Shown here: positions 15,868-23,743 of the stretch, piece by piece | Layout of the letters: the number at the start of each line of letters is the position of its first letter | Numbering within the stretch: position 1 is the stretch's first letter | Assembly (NCBI RefSeq): GCF_000372745.1 | Contig: NZ_KB889708.1 | Span: 225,234 to 289,233, forward strand | Length of the DNA: 64,000 nt | Origin: Embleya scabrispora DSM 41855 | GTDB lineage: Bacteria > Actinomycetota > Actinomycetes > Streptomycetales > Streptomycetaceae | Direction of reading: 5' to 3' | Translations under genes and position numbers: made by a program | Notes under the pieces: model-generated | Told to the model about the DNA's origin: nothing | Database searches by the model: none | What the model saw: only the letters and a program-made list of their open reading frames with translations

Positions 15868-17267
15868 AGCTTGAACGCCTTTCGCGGGTTGACCGTGACC
15901 AGATCCACGGCCGTCTCCATCGCCTCGTCCTCGTCGAGTCGGTGCTCGGCGACCAGTTCGGCGAGATAGCCGCAGTCCAGCCGCCGCGACATGTCGTGTC
16001 GGGCGGGGATGGAGCAGAAGGCTCGGGTGTCGTCGACGAAGCCGGACGTCCGGGAGAAGCCCGCTGTCTCGGTAACCGCGCGGCGGAACCGGCGGATGGC
16101 GTCGGGGGCGTCGAGGAACCACCACGGGGCGCCCGCGTAGACCGAGGGGTAGAACCCGGCCAGCGGAGCGATCTCCCTGGTGAAGACGGCCTCGTCGAGG
16201 GTGAACAGGATCAGGTGGAATCCTTCGGCGGTTCCGTACCTTTGCAGGAGCGGACGCAGGGCGTCGGTGAACTCGGCGCGCAGCGGGATGTCGTGGCCGG
16301 TGTCGGGGCCGTACCGGTGGTGGGTGGGCGCGTGATGGTTGCGGCGCACGGATGGGTGCAGGGTCATCACGAGGCCGTCGTCGCAGGACATGCGGGCCAT
16401 CTCGAGCAGCATGTGTCGACGGAAGGCGACGCCCTCGGCTTCGCTCGCCGTGCCCTGCAGGGCGGCCCGGTAGATGCGGGCGGCCTCGCCGTGGGTCAGC
16501 GGTTCGGTGCCCACGTCCGGGTGGCTGTGGTCGGCGGAGGTGGCGCCGTGCGCGATGAAGTGGCGTCGTCGGTTTTCCAACGCCCGGATGTAGCCGTCGT
16601 AGTCCGAGGTGTCGACGTCCGCGGCCTCGCCCAGGCGGGTCACGGCCTTTCCCCAACCCTGACCGGGTTCCAGGTAGCGGTCGGGCCGGAAGGTGGGGAG
16701 GACCCGCGCCGTCCATTCGGGGTCGGCGGCCAGCGCCCGGTGAGCGGCCAGATCGTCCGCGGGGTCGTCGGTGGTGGCCAGCACCTCGATGCCGAAGCGG
16801 CGGAACAGTGCCCGCGGGTGGAAGGCCGGATCGGCCAGCCGCGCGGCGATCCGGTCGTAGATCCGGTCGGCCGTGGCCGCGGCGGGCCGCTCGGTCACGC
16901 CGAAGATCTCGACGAGTTCCGCCTCCATCCAGTAGCGGACAGGGGTCCCTCGGAAGGCGGTCCAGTGCTCACACATCGTGCGCCACACCTGGCGGCCCTG
17001 CTGTTCGGGCAGTGGCCCCTGCCCTACTCCGAGTTCGTCGAGCGGGACACCGCGGGCGTGCAGCAGGCGCGTGACGTAGTGATCGGAGGAGATCAGCAGA
17101 CTCGCCGGATCGCTGAACGGCTTGTCGTCGACCAGCAGCCGAGGGTCCACGTGACCGTGCGGCGACAGGATCGGCAGGTCGCGGACCGCTTCGTAGAGAC
17201 GGCGGGCGACGGCGCGTGTTTGTGCGTCGACGGGCAAGAGCCTGTCGGGATGGAGTGAGGAGGGCAT
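15864..17267 (-). CDS. uxaC: Glucuronate isomerase
   Basis: Enzyme of 467 residues (family about 470) that isomerises D-glucuronate to D-fructuronate, or galacturonate to tagaturonate. It is an amidohydrolase-superfamily TIM barrel. Visible are the metal-site entry SPHGHVDPRLLVDDKPFSDP at about 28-47, YWMEAELVEIFG, the RRNHHAPTHHRYG region, and the conserved end VNPRKAFKL. The ATG at 17267 gives the family N-terminus (HPDRLLPVDAQTRAVARRLY). It heads the operon uxaC - truncated uxuB - gntK. A LacI-type operator lies about 35 bases upstream. A second copy reduced to its two ends is at 20637-20822. Confidence 0.95.
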   Translation of the reverse strand: MPSSLHPDRLLPVDAQTRAVARRLYEAVRDLPILSPHGHVDPRLLVDDKPFSDPASLLISSDHYVTRLLHARGVPLDELGVGQGPLPEQQGRQVWRTMCEHWTAFRGTPVRYWMEAELVEIFGVTERPAAATADRIYDRIAARLADPAFHPRALFRRFGIEVLATTDDPADDLAAHRALAADPEWTARVLPTFRPDRYLEPGQGWGKAVTRLGEAADVDTSDYDGYIRALENRRRHFIAHGATSADHSHPDVGTEPLTHGEAARIYRAALQGTASEAEGVAFRRHMLLEMARMSCDDGLVMTLHPSVRRNHHAPTHHRYGPDTGHDIPLRAEFTDALRPLLQRYGTAEGFHLILFTLDEAVFTREIAPLAGFYPSVYAGAPWWFLDAPDAIRRFRRAVTETAGFSRTSGFVDDTRAFCSIPARHDMSRRLDCGYLAELVAEHRLDEDEAMETAVDLVTVNPRKAFKL

Positions 17268-17298
17268 GTTCCGAATGGTTGTCCGCAGCCGGAGGCCA

Positions 17299-17324
17299 CG
17301 GCAACCGGTTGTCATGTGTTGCCG
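17299..17324. promoter_or_regulatory. LacI-type operator upstream of uxaC
   Basis: GGCAACCGGTTGTC (17300-17313) is a 14-base palindrome with one mismatch, centred on CG as in LacI/GalR sites. GTGTTGCC follows at 17316-17323, so a wider symmetric pair CGGCAAC/GTTGCCG spans 17299-17324. The same composite element recurs at 20854-20877. Confidence 0.65.
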
Positions 17325-17418
17325 CGAGAGCTTGTGTGCGGGGGTGGGCACAGGCGTCGATCAGCAAGGACTGTGGGCGACTTGGGCCGCTGGGGGGTAG
17401 CCGGCAACGGAACGGGGC

Positions 17419-18120
17419 TCATTCCCGGCCGTCCGACCCCCACGATGGAGCCCCGGCCGCCGGCGTGAGGGGTGCCGCGATCTGCGCGGCGAGGTGCCCG
17501 GCCCCGAAGCCGTTGTCGATGTTGACGACCGCGACCCCGGGGCTGCACGCGTTGAGCATCGACAGCAGGGGTGCCAGGCCGCCGAAGGCCGCTCCGTAGC
17601 CGACGGAGGTCGGCACCGCGACGACGGGCGCGGCGACCAGCCCCGCCACCACGCTGGGCAGCGCGCCGTCCATGCCTGCGGCAACCACCACGACCCGGGC
17701 GGAACGCAGCAGGTCGAGCATGCCGATCACGCGGTGGAGCCCGGCAACGCCCACGTCCACGGCCAGCTCACAGCGCCGTCCCAGATAGCGGGCGGTCAGT
17801 TCGGCCTCGAGCGCCACCGGGAGGTCGGAGGTGCCCGCCGCCAACACGACCACGAGACCTCCCTCCGGAGCGGGCGGTTCGGGCGGCCACACCAGCAACC
17901 GGGCGTCCGACTCGTGACGGGCGTCGGGCAGTTCGGCGAGGACGGCCCGCGCGTGCTCGGGACCGGCGCGGGTGAACAGGGCCACCGCCCGGCCGCGCTC
18001 GCGCAGCTCGACAGCGATCGCGCCCACCTGGTCCGGGGTCTTCCCCTCGCAGAAGATCGCCTCCGGATACCCCCTGCGGTCGATCCGCTCATGGTCGAGA
18101 CGTGCGAACGATTCAGCCAT
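17419..18120 (-). CDS. larB: LarB, pyridinium dicarboxylate synthase for the nickel-pincer cofactor
   Basis: Protein of 233 residues. In the known pathway LarB carboxylates and hydrolyses nicotinate adenine dinucleotide to pyridinium-3,5-dicarboxylate mononucleotide, the first step to the nickel-pincer nucleotide. It has the LarB-type N-terminus (LDHERIDRRGYPEAIFCEGK) and the AIR-carboxylase-like (PurE-like) fold with VVLAAGTSDLPVALEAELTA, VVAAGMDGALPSVVAGL, VPTSVGYG and NIDNGFGAG. Its ATG overlaps the end of larE by eight bases. A degenerate second copy lies at 23398-23532. An older name for this family is a 1-(5-phosphoribosyl)-5-amino-4-imidazole-carboxylate carboxylase. Confidence 0.93.
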   Translation of the reverse strand: MAESFARLDHERIDRRGYPEAIFCEGKTPDQVGAIAVELRERGRAVALFTRAGPEHARAVLAELPDARHESDARLLVWPPEPPAPEGGLVVVLAAGTSDLPVALEAELTARYLGRRCELAVDVGVAGLHRVIGMLDLLRSARVVVVAAGMDGALPSVVAGLVAAPVVAVPTSVGYGAAFGGLAPLLSMLNACSPGVAVVNIDNGFGAGHLAAQIAAPLTPAAGAPSWGSDGRE

Positions 18121-18958
18121 GGCGAACTCCGATCAGGGAAAGCGTGAAGGCGCCCGATTGCATGCCGGCGAGATCGACGGCGACCATCCGGAACCCGGCG
18201 GCACGGACCACCGCCAGAGCCGACTCGCGCAGGTCGCCCGCGAGCGCCACAATCTCGGCGACGGGCACCTCGATCCGTGCGACATCGCCGTGGTGGCGGA
18301 CCCGGCAGTCGCTGAAACCCAGCCCCCGCAGGCCCCGTTCCGCCGCCTCCACCTGTCTCAGCTTTTGCGGTGTGACCTCGCTGAAGTGCGGGATCCGCGA
18401 GGCCAGACAAGGCGCGGCCGGTTTGTCCGCGCACGGCAGGCCCAGCGCGGCGGCGATCCGGCGGACCGCCGCCTTGTCCAGGCCCGCGTCGGCGAGCGGG
18501 CGCAGCACCCGGTGGCGCATGGCGGCCCTGCCGCCGGGACGGTCCGCACGCACCACGTCGTCGGCGTTCTCCCCGTAGGCGACGGCCGTCAGGCCGTGCG
18601 CCCGGACCACCTCCGCGGAAATGCGGGCGAACAACTCGTCCTTGCAGTGGAAGCACCGGTCGGGGCCGTTGGCCCGGTAGGCCGGCAGGTCGCCCTCATG
18701 GGTGGCGACCTCGACCACGCGCGCACCGATCTTCACGGCGACTCGCAGGGCTGCCGTCCGCTCGTCTGCGGCGAGGCTGGGCGAGACGCCGAGCACCGCG
18801 ACCACGCGGTCGGCGCCCAGCGCTCGGACGGCCAGGGCCAACAGTACGGAGGAGTCCACTCCCCCGGAGAAGGCCACACCGAGCCGTCCGGGCGTGTGGA
18901 GCAGTGTTCCGACGCGGTCGGCGGCCTCGCTGTCGGCGTCGGACAGTCCCGGGAGCAT
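18113..18958 (-). CDS. larE: LarE, ATP-dependent sacrificial sulfur transferase
   Basis: Protein of 281 residues that adds the two sulfurs to the pyridinium dicarboxylate precursor of the nickel-pincer nucleotide. The PP-loop SGGVDSS at residues 31-37 binds ATP. C184 in PCLASRIPHF aligns with the sacrificial cysteine of the Lactobacillus enzyme; C176 is nearby, and RCFHCKDELF (C102, C105) is also conserved. AGGAG lies nine bases before the ATG at 18958. It overlaps larB downstream. Upstream are relics of a beta-glucuronidase and a gluconokinase, so larE now follows the second copy of the glucuronate operon. Confidence 0.93.
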   Translation of the reverse strand: MLPGLSDADSEAADRVGTLLHTPGRLGVAFSGGVDSSVLLALAVRALGADRVVAVLGVSPSLAADERTAALRVAVKIGARVVEVATHEGDLPAYRANGPDRCFHCKDELFARISAEVVRAHGLTAVAYGENADDVVRADRPGGRAAMRHRVLRPLADAGLDKAAVRRIAAALGLPCADKPAAPCLASRIPHFSEVTPQKLRQVEAAERGLRGLGFSDCRVRHHGDVARIEVPVAEIVALAGDLRESALAVVRAAGFRMVAVDLAGMQSGAFTLSLIGVRHG

Positions 18959-19019
18959 GACGTGCTTCTCCTGTTCGAGGCCGGCTCGACGGTTTGCGGC
19001 CGTCGATTCCGCGCCGGCG

Positions 19020-19205
19020 GGTTCGCAGTGCACGAGCGGCCGACTCGGGTCGCCGGTCGCGGGTGAGCACACCCTTTTTGTCGCCGCCGACCCGGTGGAT
19101 GCCGTCGCAGGTCCGGAAGTCCGCGAAGTTCCATACGTGCTCGCCAACGAACGCCTCGATTCGGTCGAACACCCGGTGGTGCATCTCCGGGTAATGCCTG
19201 CTGAT
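19020..19205 (-). pseudogene. C-terminal remnant of a GH2 beta-glucuronidase
   Basis: A minus-strand frame reads HHRVFDRIEAFVGEHVWNFA, then DFRTCDGIHRVGGDKKGVLT and RDRRPESAA. This is the conserved end of bacterial beta-glucuronidase (HRVFDRVSAVVGEQVWNFAD in the Escherichia enzyme, then GGNKKGIFTRDRKPKSAA). The catalytic residues upstream are gone. It shows that the ancestral operon released glucuronate from glucuronides, which supports the pathway assigned here. Confidence 0.75.
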
Positions 19206-19234
19206 ACTTGTCCGTCCGGGAGATGTCCCGGGTT

Positions 19235-19270
19235 CCCGACGTCCACGCCGATGACGACGTCTTCGGTCAG
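19235..19270 (-). pseudogene. Stub of a second gluconokinase gene
   Basis: Twelve codons overlapping the stop of the intact uxuB read TEDVVIGVDVG, matching TGEVVIGLDVG at the start of gntK, in the same relative position to the reductase gene. The frame then departs from kinase sequence and reaches the beta-glucuronidase remnant after about 30 bases. Confidence 0.6.
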
Positions 19271-20640
19271 GTGAGTTCCCAGGCGCGGGCGGTGAGCGCC
19301 TCGACCAGTTCGGTGTCTCGGGCGAGGGCGGGATCGAGGAAGGCCAGCACGGCGTGCGCGGCGTCGGACGGTGAGCCGGTGAGGACCGGGGCGGCGGCGT
19401 CTCGTACCGGGATCCCGTTGCTGCCGAGCAGGTGCAGCAACCACGCTGCGATGACGCGGAGCGCACCGGGCGGCATCGCCCCGGCCGTCCGCTCGGCGTA
19501 GAGCGTCGGAAGCACGCGCACCGGGATCTTCTGGGCTCCGTCCTCGGCGATCTTGGCGAGGGTGTGTCGGATGCGCGGGTTCGCGAAGCGGGCCGTCAGC
19601 GCGTCCCGGTAGGCGGCCAGCGCGGTTTCGGGGAAGTCCAGGTGGGCCGAGGCCTCGTCCCACCATTCGCGCACCCAGACCCGGCAGACCGGATCGGCCA
19701 CGGCCTCGGCGACGGTGGCGTGCCCGCGAAACGGCGCCGCGTACGCCAACAGCGAGTGAGCGCCGTTCAGCAGCGACAGTTTGCGTTCCTCGTACGGCGT
19801 GACGTCGGCGACGAAGCGGGCACCGGCGTCCTCCCAGCGGGGCCGCCCGGCCGGAAACTCGCCGTTGAGCACCCACTCGGTGAACGGCTCGGTGACGACG
19901 GGGACTTCGTCGCGGCGCCCGGTCGCCTCGCGGACGGCGGCCACGTCGTCCGCAGTGGTCCACGGGGTGATCCGATCGACCATGGTGCCGACGTACGAGG
20001 CGTGCGCGGCCGCCTCGCGCCATCCGGGACGCCCGATCGTGTCCGCCAGTTCGCCGATCACCCGGGCGGTGACCTCGCCGTTTCCCGGCAGGTTGTCGCA
20101 CGGCACGACAGCCACGGGGCCGCCGCTCGCGCGCTGCCTGGCGGCCAGCCCGGCCAGCAGCCGCGCGGCGACTGTCGATACCGGGGCCTCCGGATCGGCG
20201 CGAAGTGCGGCGATATCGGCGCTCACATCGGCGCGTCGGGTGTCCAGGCCGCCCCCGGCGGCGCGTGTGTACGCCGCCTCGGTGACCGTCAGGGTGACCA
20301 CCGCGAGTTCCGGCCGCCGCCAGTGGTCCAGCCACGCGGCGTGGTCGCCGCCGGAGTGCGCCGAGGTGAGCGAACCGACCACCTCGAAGCGGTCGCGGTC
20401 GGGAGCGCGGGTGACCAACGTGTAGAGCCCGTCCTGGGCGGTGAGCCGCTCGGCGATCGCGGTGCTGCGCCCGGTGAACGCCGCGATCCCCCACCGGTCG
20501 GCGTCGCCGGCGTGCTCGGTGTACCAGGCCTGATGGGCCCGGAAGAAGCCGCCCAGGCCGAGGTGGAGCATGCGCACCGGCGCGGCGGGGCGTCCGTCGT
20601 CCGCGCGGGACAAGGGCCGGGTCGCGGGTTGGGCGGTCAC
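19267..20640 (-). CDS. uxuB: Fructuronate reductase / mannitol dehydrogenase family protein
   Basis: Enzyme of 457 residues that would reduce D-fructuronate to D-mannonate with NAD(P)H. The N-terminal Rossmann motif LHLGLGGFFRAHQAWYTEH is at about 24-42, and DNLPGNGEVT near the middle is typical of the family. The active-site signature K-x-x-x-x-N-G-x-H appears as ERKLSLLNGAHSLLAY, and AEDGAQKIPVRVLP follows. The related tagaturonate reductase and mannitol or arabinitol dehydrogenases share the fold; fructuronate is inferred from the uxaC neighbour. The GTG at 20640 overlaps the stop of the deleted uxaC copy. A truncated paralogue is at 15442-15867, making this the only complete reductase in the locus. 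Confidence 0.88.
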   Translation of the reverse strand: MTAQPATRPLSRADDGRPAAPVRMLHLGLGGFFRAHQAWYTEHAGDADRWGIAAFTGRSTAIAERLTAQDGLYTLVTRAPDRDRFEVVGSLTSAHSGGDHAAWLDHWRRPELAVVTLTVTEAAYTRAAGGGLDTRRADVSADIAALRADPEAPVSTVAARLLAGLAARQRASGGPVAVVPCDNLPGNGEVTARVIGELADTIGRPGWREAAAHASYVGTMVDRITPWTTADDVAAVREATGRRDEVPVVTEPFTEWVLNGEFPAGRPRWEDAGARFVADVTPYEERKLSLLNGAHSLLAYAAPFRGHATVAEAVADPVCRVWVREWWDEASAHLDFPETALAAYRDALTARFANPRIRHTLAKIAEDGAQKIPVRVLPTLYAERTAGAMPPGALRVIAAWLLHLLGSNGIPVRDAAAPVLTGSPSDAAHAVLAFLDPALARDTELVEALTARAWELT

Positions 20641-20822
20641 AGTTCGAAGACCTTTCGCGGGTTGACGCTCGCCGGTTCCGTCGCCGCCTCGAATGCCTCG
20701 TCCCGGCCGAGCCGGTGCGGTGACGGGATCGGCAGGTCGCGCACCGTCTCGTACCGGCGCCGGGCGAGAGCCCGCACACCGGGGTCGACGGGGAGTGGTC
20801 GGTCGGAGTGGGGGCTTGGCAT
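20637..20822 (-). pseudogene. Internally deleted copy of glucuronate isomerase
   Basis: A 61-codon frame keeps only both ends of UxaC. It starts HSDRPLPVDPGVRALARRRY and ETVRDLPIPSPH (intact: HPDRLLPVDAQTRAVARRLY), then jumps to LGRDEAFEAATEPASVNPRK and VFEL (intact: LDEDEAMETAVDLVTVNPRK, AFKL). About 400 residues of the barrel are lost without losing the frame or the overlap with uxuB. It cannot be an isomerase, but as a short leader it still brings ribosomes to uxuB. Confidence 0.88.
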
Positions 20823-20853
20823 GACGGCATGTTCGCTGCCGTCGGCCTGGCGC

Positions 20854-20877
20854 GGCAACCGGTTGCCATGTGTTGCC
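20854..20877. promoter_or_regulatory. LacI-type operator between the uxaC-remnant/uxuB operon and larA
   Basis: GGCAACCGGTTGCC (20854-20867) is a perfect 14-base palindrome followed by ATGTGTTGCC. The composite matches the element upstream of uxaC at 17299-17324. It lies 32 bases upstream of the minus-strand start at 20822 and 45 bases before larA, so it may control both directions. Confidence 0.75.
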
Positions 20878-20921
20878 CTGGGCACTTGCACCGTGTCGGA
20901 CGCCATGATCCCCTGGCCGCC

Positions 20922-22151
20922 ATGACAGCACAGATAGGTGGGCCGGGCGCCGTCCTCCCCGAGGCCCGGGTGCGAGCCTTCGTCGCCGAACAACTGGCCG
21001 ACGAGGATCTCGACGGCCGGAGCGTATGCCTGGTGGTACCCGACGGCACCCGCAGTTGCCCGCTTCCGCTGCTGCTCGCCGCGGTGCACGAGGCGCTGTA
21101 CGGCCGGGTCTCCCGGTTGACGGTGCTTGTCGCGTTGGGTACGCACGCGCCGATGGGCGAGGCCGAACTGGCCACCCACGTCCCGCCGCTGCCGGGCATG
21201 ACCGTCCTCAACCACGAGTGGTGGAAGCCGTCGACGTTCGCCTCGGTCGGCACGATCGGCGCCGAGCGCGTGGCCGAGTTGTCCGGCGGGCTGCTGCGCC
21301 AAGAGGTCGACGTGCGCCTCAACCGGGCCGTCGTGGACCACGACGTGGCCTTGGTCGTCGGCCCGGTCTTCCCGCACGAAGTGGTCGGCTTCTCCGGCGG
21401 TGACAAGTACTTCTTCCCCGGCGTCGCGGGCGCCGACATCATCGACCTGTCGCACTGGCTCGGGGCCCTGATCACCAGCGCGGAGATCATCGGAACGCGC
21501 GGCATCACCCCGGTCCGCGCGCTGATCCACGAGGCGGCCGCGCTGATCCCGAGCCGCAGGCGCGCACTGTGCGTCGTGGTCGAATCCGGCACCGGAGCGC
21601 TGCAGTCGATGGCGTACGGGACCCCGGAGGCGGCCTGGTCGGCGGCGGCCGACGTGTCCGCGCAGGTCCACGTCCGCTACCTCGACGCCCCCGTGCGGCG
21701 TGTGCTGTCCGTGATCCCGGAGAAGTACGAGGACATCTGGACCGCGGCGAAGGGCTTTTACAAGCTCGAACCGGTCGTCGCGGACGGCGGCGAGGTCGTC
21801 CTGTACGCACCGCACGTGCGGACGATCTCCGCGATGCACCCGGAGATCGAGGAGATCGGCTACCACTGCCGCGACTACTTCACCAAGCAGTGGGACCGCT
21901 TCAAGCACCTGCACTGGGGCGTCCTGGCGCACTCCACCCACCTGCGCGGCGCGGGTACGTACGACGAAGAGCGCGGCGAGCACTGCCGGTTGACCGTCAC
22001 CCTCGCGACCGGCATTCCCGAAAGCGTCGTCCGCGGGGCGAACCTCGGCCATCTGGACCCCTCCGCGGTGGATTTCGCGGCGTTCGCCGCCGACCCGGAC
22101 ACACTCGTCGTGCCGCAAGCCGGCGAGGTCCTGCATCGGCTGCGCCCGTGA
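20922..22151 (+). CDS. larA: LarA-family nickel-pincer-dependent hydroxyacid racemase/epimerase
   Basis: Enzyme of 409 residues (Lactobacillus LarA is about 424). Residues equivalent to the characterised active site are in place: DGTR at 41-44, H75 in GTHAPMG, H152 in PHEVVGFSGG, K162 (the Lys that carries the cofactor) in GGDKYFFPG, and the Ni-binding H178 in DLSHWLG. The family is known to contain racemases and epimerases of lactate, malate and sugar acids, including reported aldonate C2 epimerases. Here it sits with uxaC, uxuB and gntK, so mannonate/gluconate epimerisation is my preferred role; lactate racemisation is the default alternative. The ATG at 20922 has no strong ribosome-binding site. 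The stop overlaps the larC start. Confidence 0.9.
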   Translation: MTAQIGGPGAVLPEARVRAFVAEQLADEDLDGRSVCLVVPDGTRSCPLPLLLAAVHEALYGRVSRLTVLVALGTHAPMGEAELATHVPPLPGMTVLNHEWWKPSTFASVGTIGAERVAELSGGLLRQEVDVRLNRAVVDHDVALVVGPVFPHEVVGFSGGDKYFFPGVAGADIIDLSHWLGALITSAEIIGTRGITPVRALIHEAAALIPSRRRALCVVVESGTGALQSMAYGTPEAAWSAAADVSAQVHVRYLDAPVRRVLSVIPEKYEDIWTAAKGFYKLEPVVADGGEVVLYAPHVRTISAMHPEIEEIGYHCRDYFTKQWDRFKHLHWGVLAHSTHLRGAGTYDEERGEHCRLTVTLATGIPESVVRGANLGHLDPSAVDFAAFAADPDTLVVPQAGEVLHRLRP

Positions 22152-23383
22152 GGGCCGCGTGGGTCGATGCGTCCGCCGGCATCGCCGGGGACATGCTGCT
22201 CGCCGCCCTCGTCGACGGCGGGGCCGCGCTGAGCACCGTGCGTGCCGCGGTGGAGGCCGTGGTCCCCGGCGAGGTACGCCTCGCGCAGACACAGGTCATC
22301 CGCGCCGGTATGCGAGCGACGCGGATCCACGTGACGCCGAGCGACGACGACCACGCACACCGAACATGGCGTGATGTACGCCGCCTCATCGAGCAGGCGC
22401 CCCTGGCCGATCCGGTCCGCGCGTCGGCACTGGCCGCCTTCGCCCGCCTCGCCGTCGCCGAGGCACGTGTCCACGGCACCGCAACGGAAGAGGTGCACTT
22501 CCACGAGGTGGGTGCCTGGGATTCCATCGCCGACGTCGTCGGTGTCTGTGCCGCGCTTCACGACCTCGCCGTGACCGATCTGACGGCAGGTCCGGTGGCG
22601 TTGGGCGTCGGCCGCGTCACCACCGCCCACGGCGAACTTCCCGTCCCGGTCCCCGCGGTGGCCGAACTCGCCGCCGAGTGGCAGGTGTTCGCGGGCGGCG
22701 AGGGCGAACTCGCCACCCCCACCGGCATGGCGCTGCTCACCACCCTGGCCCGCGAGTGCTCCCCCCTGCCACACCTGCGTCTGGAGCGAACCGGCATCGG
22801 GGCCGGCAGCCGCGACACCCCCGGACGCCCCAACGTCACCCGCGTCTTCCTCGGCACCCCGGCCCCCGCCACGACCCCGGACTCCGCCGTCGACGCCTCC
22901 GAAGCCGTCGTCCTGGAAACCAATATCGACGACCTGGACCCGCGCGCATGGCCCAGCGTCCTCGCGTCCCTCATGGAGGCCGGCGCCTCGGACGCCTGGC
23001 TGACCCCCATCCTCATGAAGAAGGGCCGCCCCGCGCACACGCTCTCCGTCCTGTGCCCACCGCAAGGCGCCCAACCCCTCCGTGACGCCGTCTTCCGCCT
23101 CACCACCACCCTGGGCGTACGCGAACGGCCGGTCCGCAAAACCGAACTCCAACGAGGCTGGACGCACGTGGACGTCCTCGGCAGCCGCCTCCCCGTCAAG
23201 GTAGGCCACCATTGCGGCAGAATCCTCCAAGCAACCCCCGAGTTCGCTCCCGCCGCCGCCCTCGCCGCCCGTCTCGGCCTTCCCGTCCACACCGTCCTTG
23301 CCGCCACCACCACCGCCGCCCACCAAGCGGGCCTGACCTCCAGCGCCCCCACCCCGCAGACGCTCACCTCCGAACCCGCCTGA
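22148..23383 (+). CDS. larC: LarC, nickel insertion protein
   Basis: Protein of 411 residues of the DUF111 family. LarC inserts nickel into the sulfur-loaded nucleotide using CTP, completing the nickel-pincer nucleotide. The N-terminal motif AAWVDASAGIAGDMLLAALV and EVHFHEVGAWDSIADVVG, GELPVPVPAVAEL, TPTGMALL, NIDDLDPRAWP and MKKGRPAHTLSVLC are characteristic. Unlike Lactobacillus plantarum, where a ribosomal frameshift joins two larC frames, this is one continuous frame. The GTG at 22148 overlaps the larA stop. The C-terminal 40 residues are Ala/Thr-rich and less conserved. Confidence 0.93.
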   Translation: MRAAWVDASAGIAGDMLLAALVDGGAALSTVRAAVEAVVPGEVRLAQTQVIRAGMRATRIHVTPSDDDHAHRTWRDVRRLIEQAPLADPVRASALAAFARLAVAEARVHGTATEEVHFHEVGAWDSIADVVGVCAALHDLAVTDLTAGPVALGVGRVTTAHGELPVPVPAVAELAAEWQVFAGGEGELATPTGMALLTTLARECSPLPHLRLERTGIGAGSRDTPGRPNVTRVFLGTPAPATTPDSAVDASEAVVLETNIDDLDPRAWPSVLASLMEAGASDAWLTPILMKKGRPAHTLSVLCPPQGAQPLRDAVFRLTTTLGVRERPVRKTELQRGWTHVDVLGSRLPVKVGHHCGRILQATPEFAPAAALAARLGLPVHTVLAATTTAAHQAGLTSSAPTPQTLTSEPA

Positions 23384-23397
23384 ATCCGCGGCGCAGC

Positions 23398-23532
23398 CGA
23401 CGGAGGCGGGGACGCCCACGCCGGGGTGCCGACGACGCCGGCGAGGGCGCCGTCCATGCCCACAGCGACGACGATGGCATGCGCGGCGCGGAGGCGGTCG
23501 AGAGGGTCGAGACCGCAGTGGCGGCGGGCGAC
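23398..23532 (-). pseudogene. Remnant of a second larB
   Basis: A minus-strand frame reads LDPLDRLRAAHAIVVAVGMD followed by GALAGVVGTPAW. It matches LLRSARVVVVAAGMDGALPS in the intact LarB. No start, no N-terminal domain and no C-terminal NIDNGFG motif are present. It lies tail to tail with larC and adds to the evidence that the whole locus was once duplicated. Confidence 0.6.
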
Positions 23533-23743
23533 TCCGCGATCAGGGGCATGGCGCGGGCGCCGGATACCGGTCAGGGCGACGGTCATCGTCGTCGACCCGG
23601 ACGACCGCGCGGTGGGTGACGGCGTCGAGGCGGAGTACAGTGCGCTCCCTCCCACCATCCCATGGGCAGCCATGGCGTCGTCCGATACCCGGTGTCGCCG
23701 CCCCAGACCTGCGGCTTTCCCGCGAGAACGGAAGTGAGATCGG

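Noticed and set aside
20868..20921. Earlier larA start at the in-frame ATG 20868
   Set aside because: It lies inside the operator repeat and the added residues are not LarA-like.
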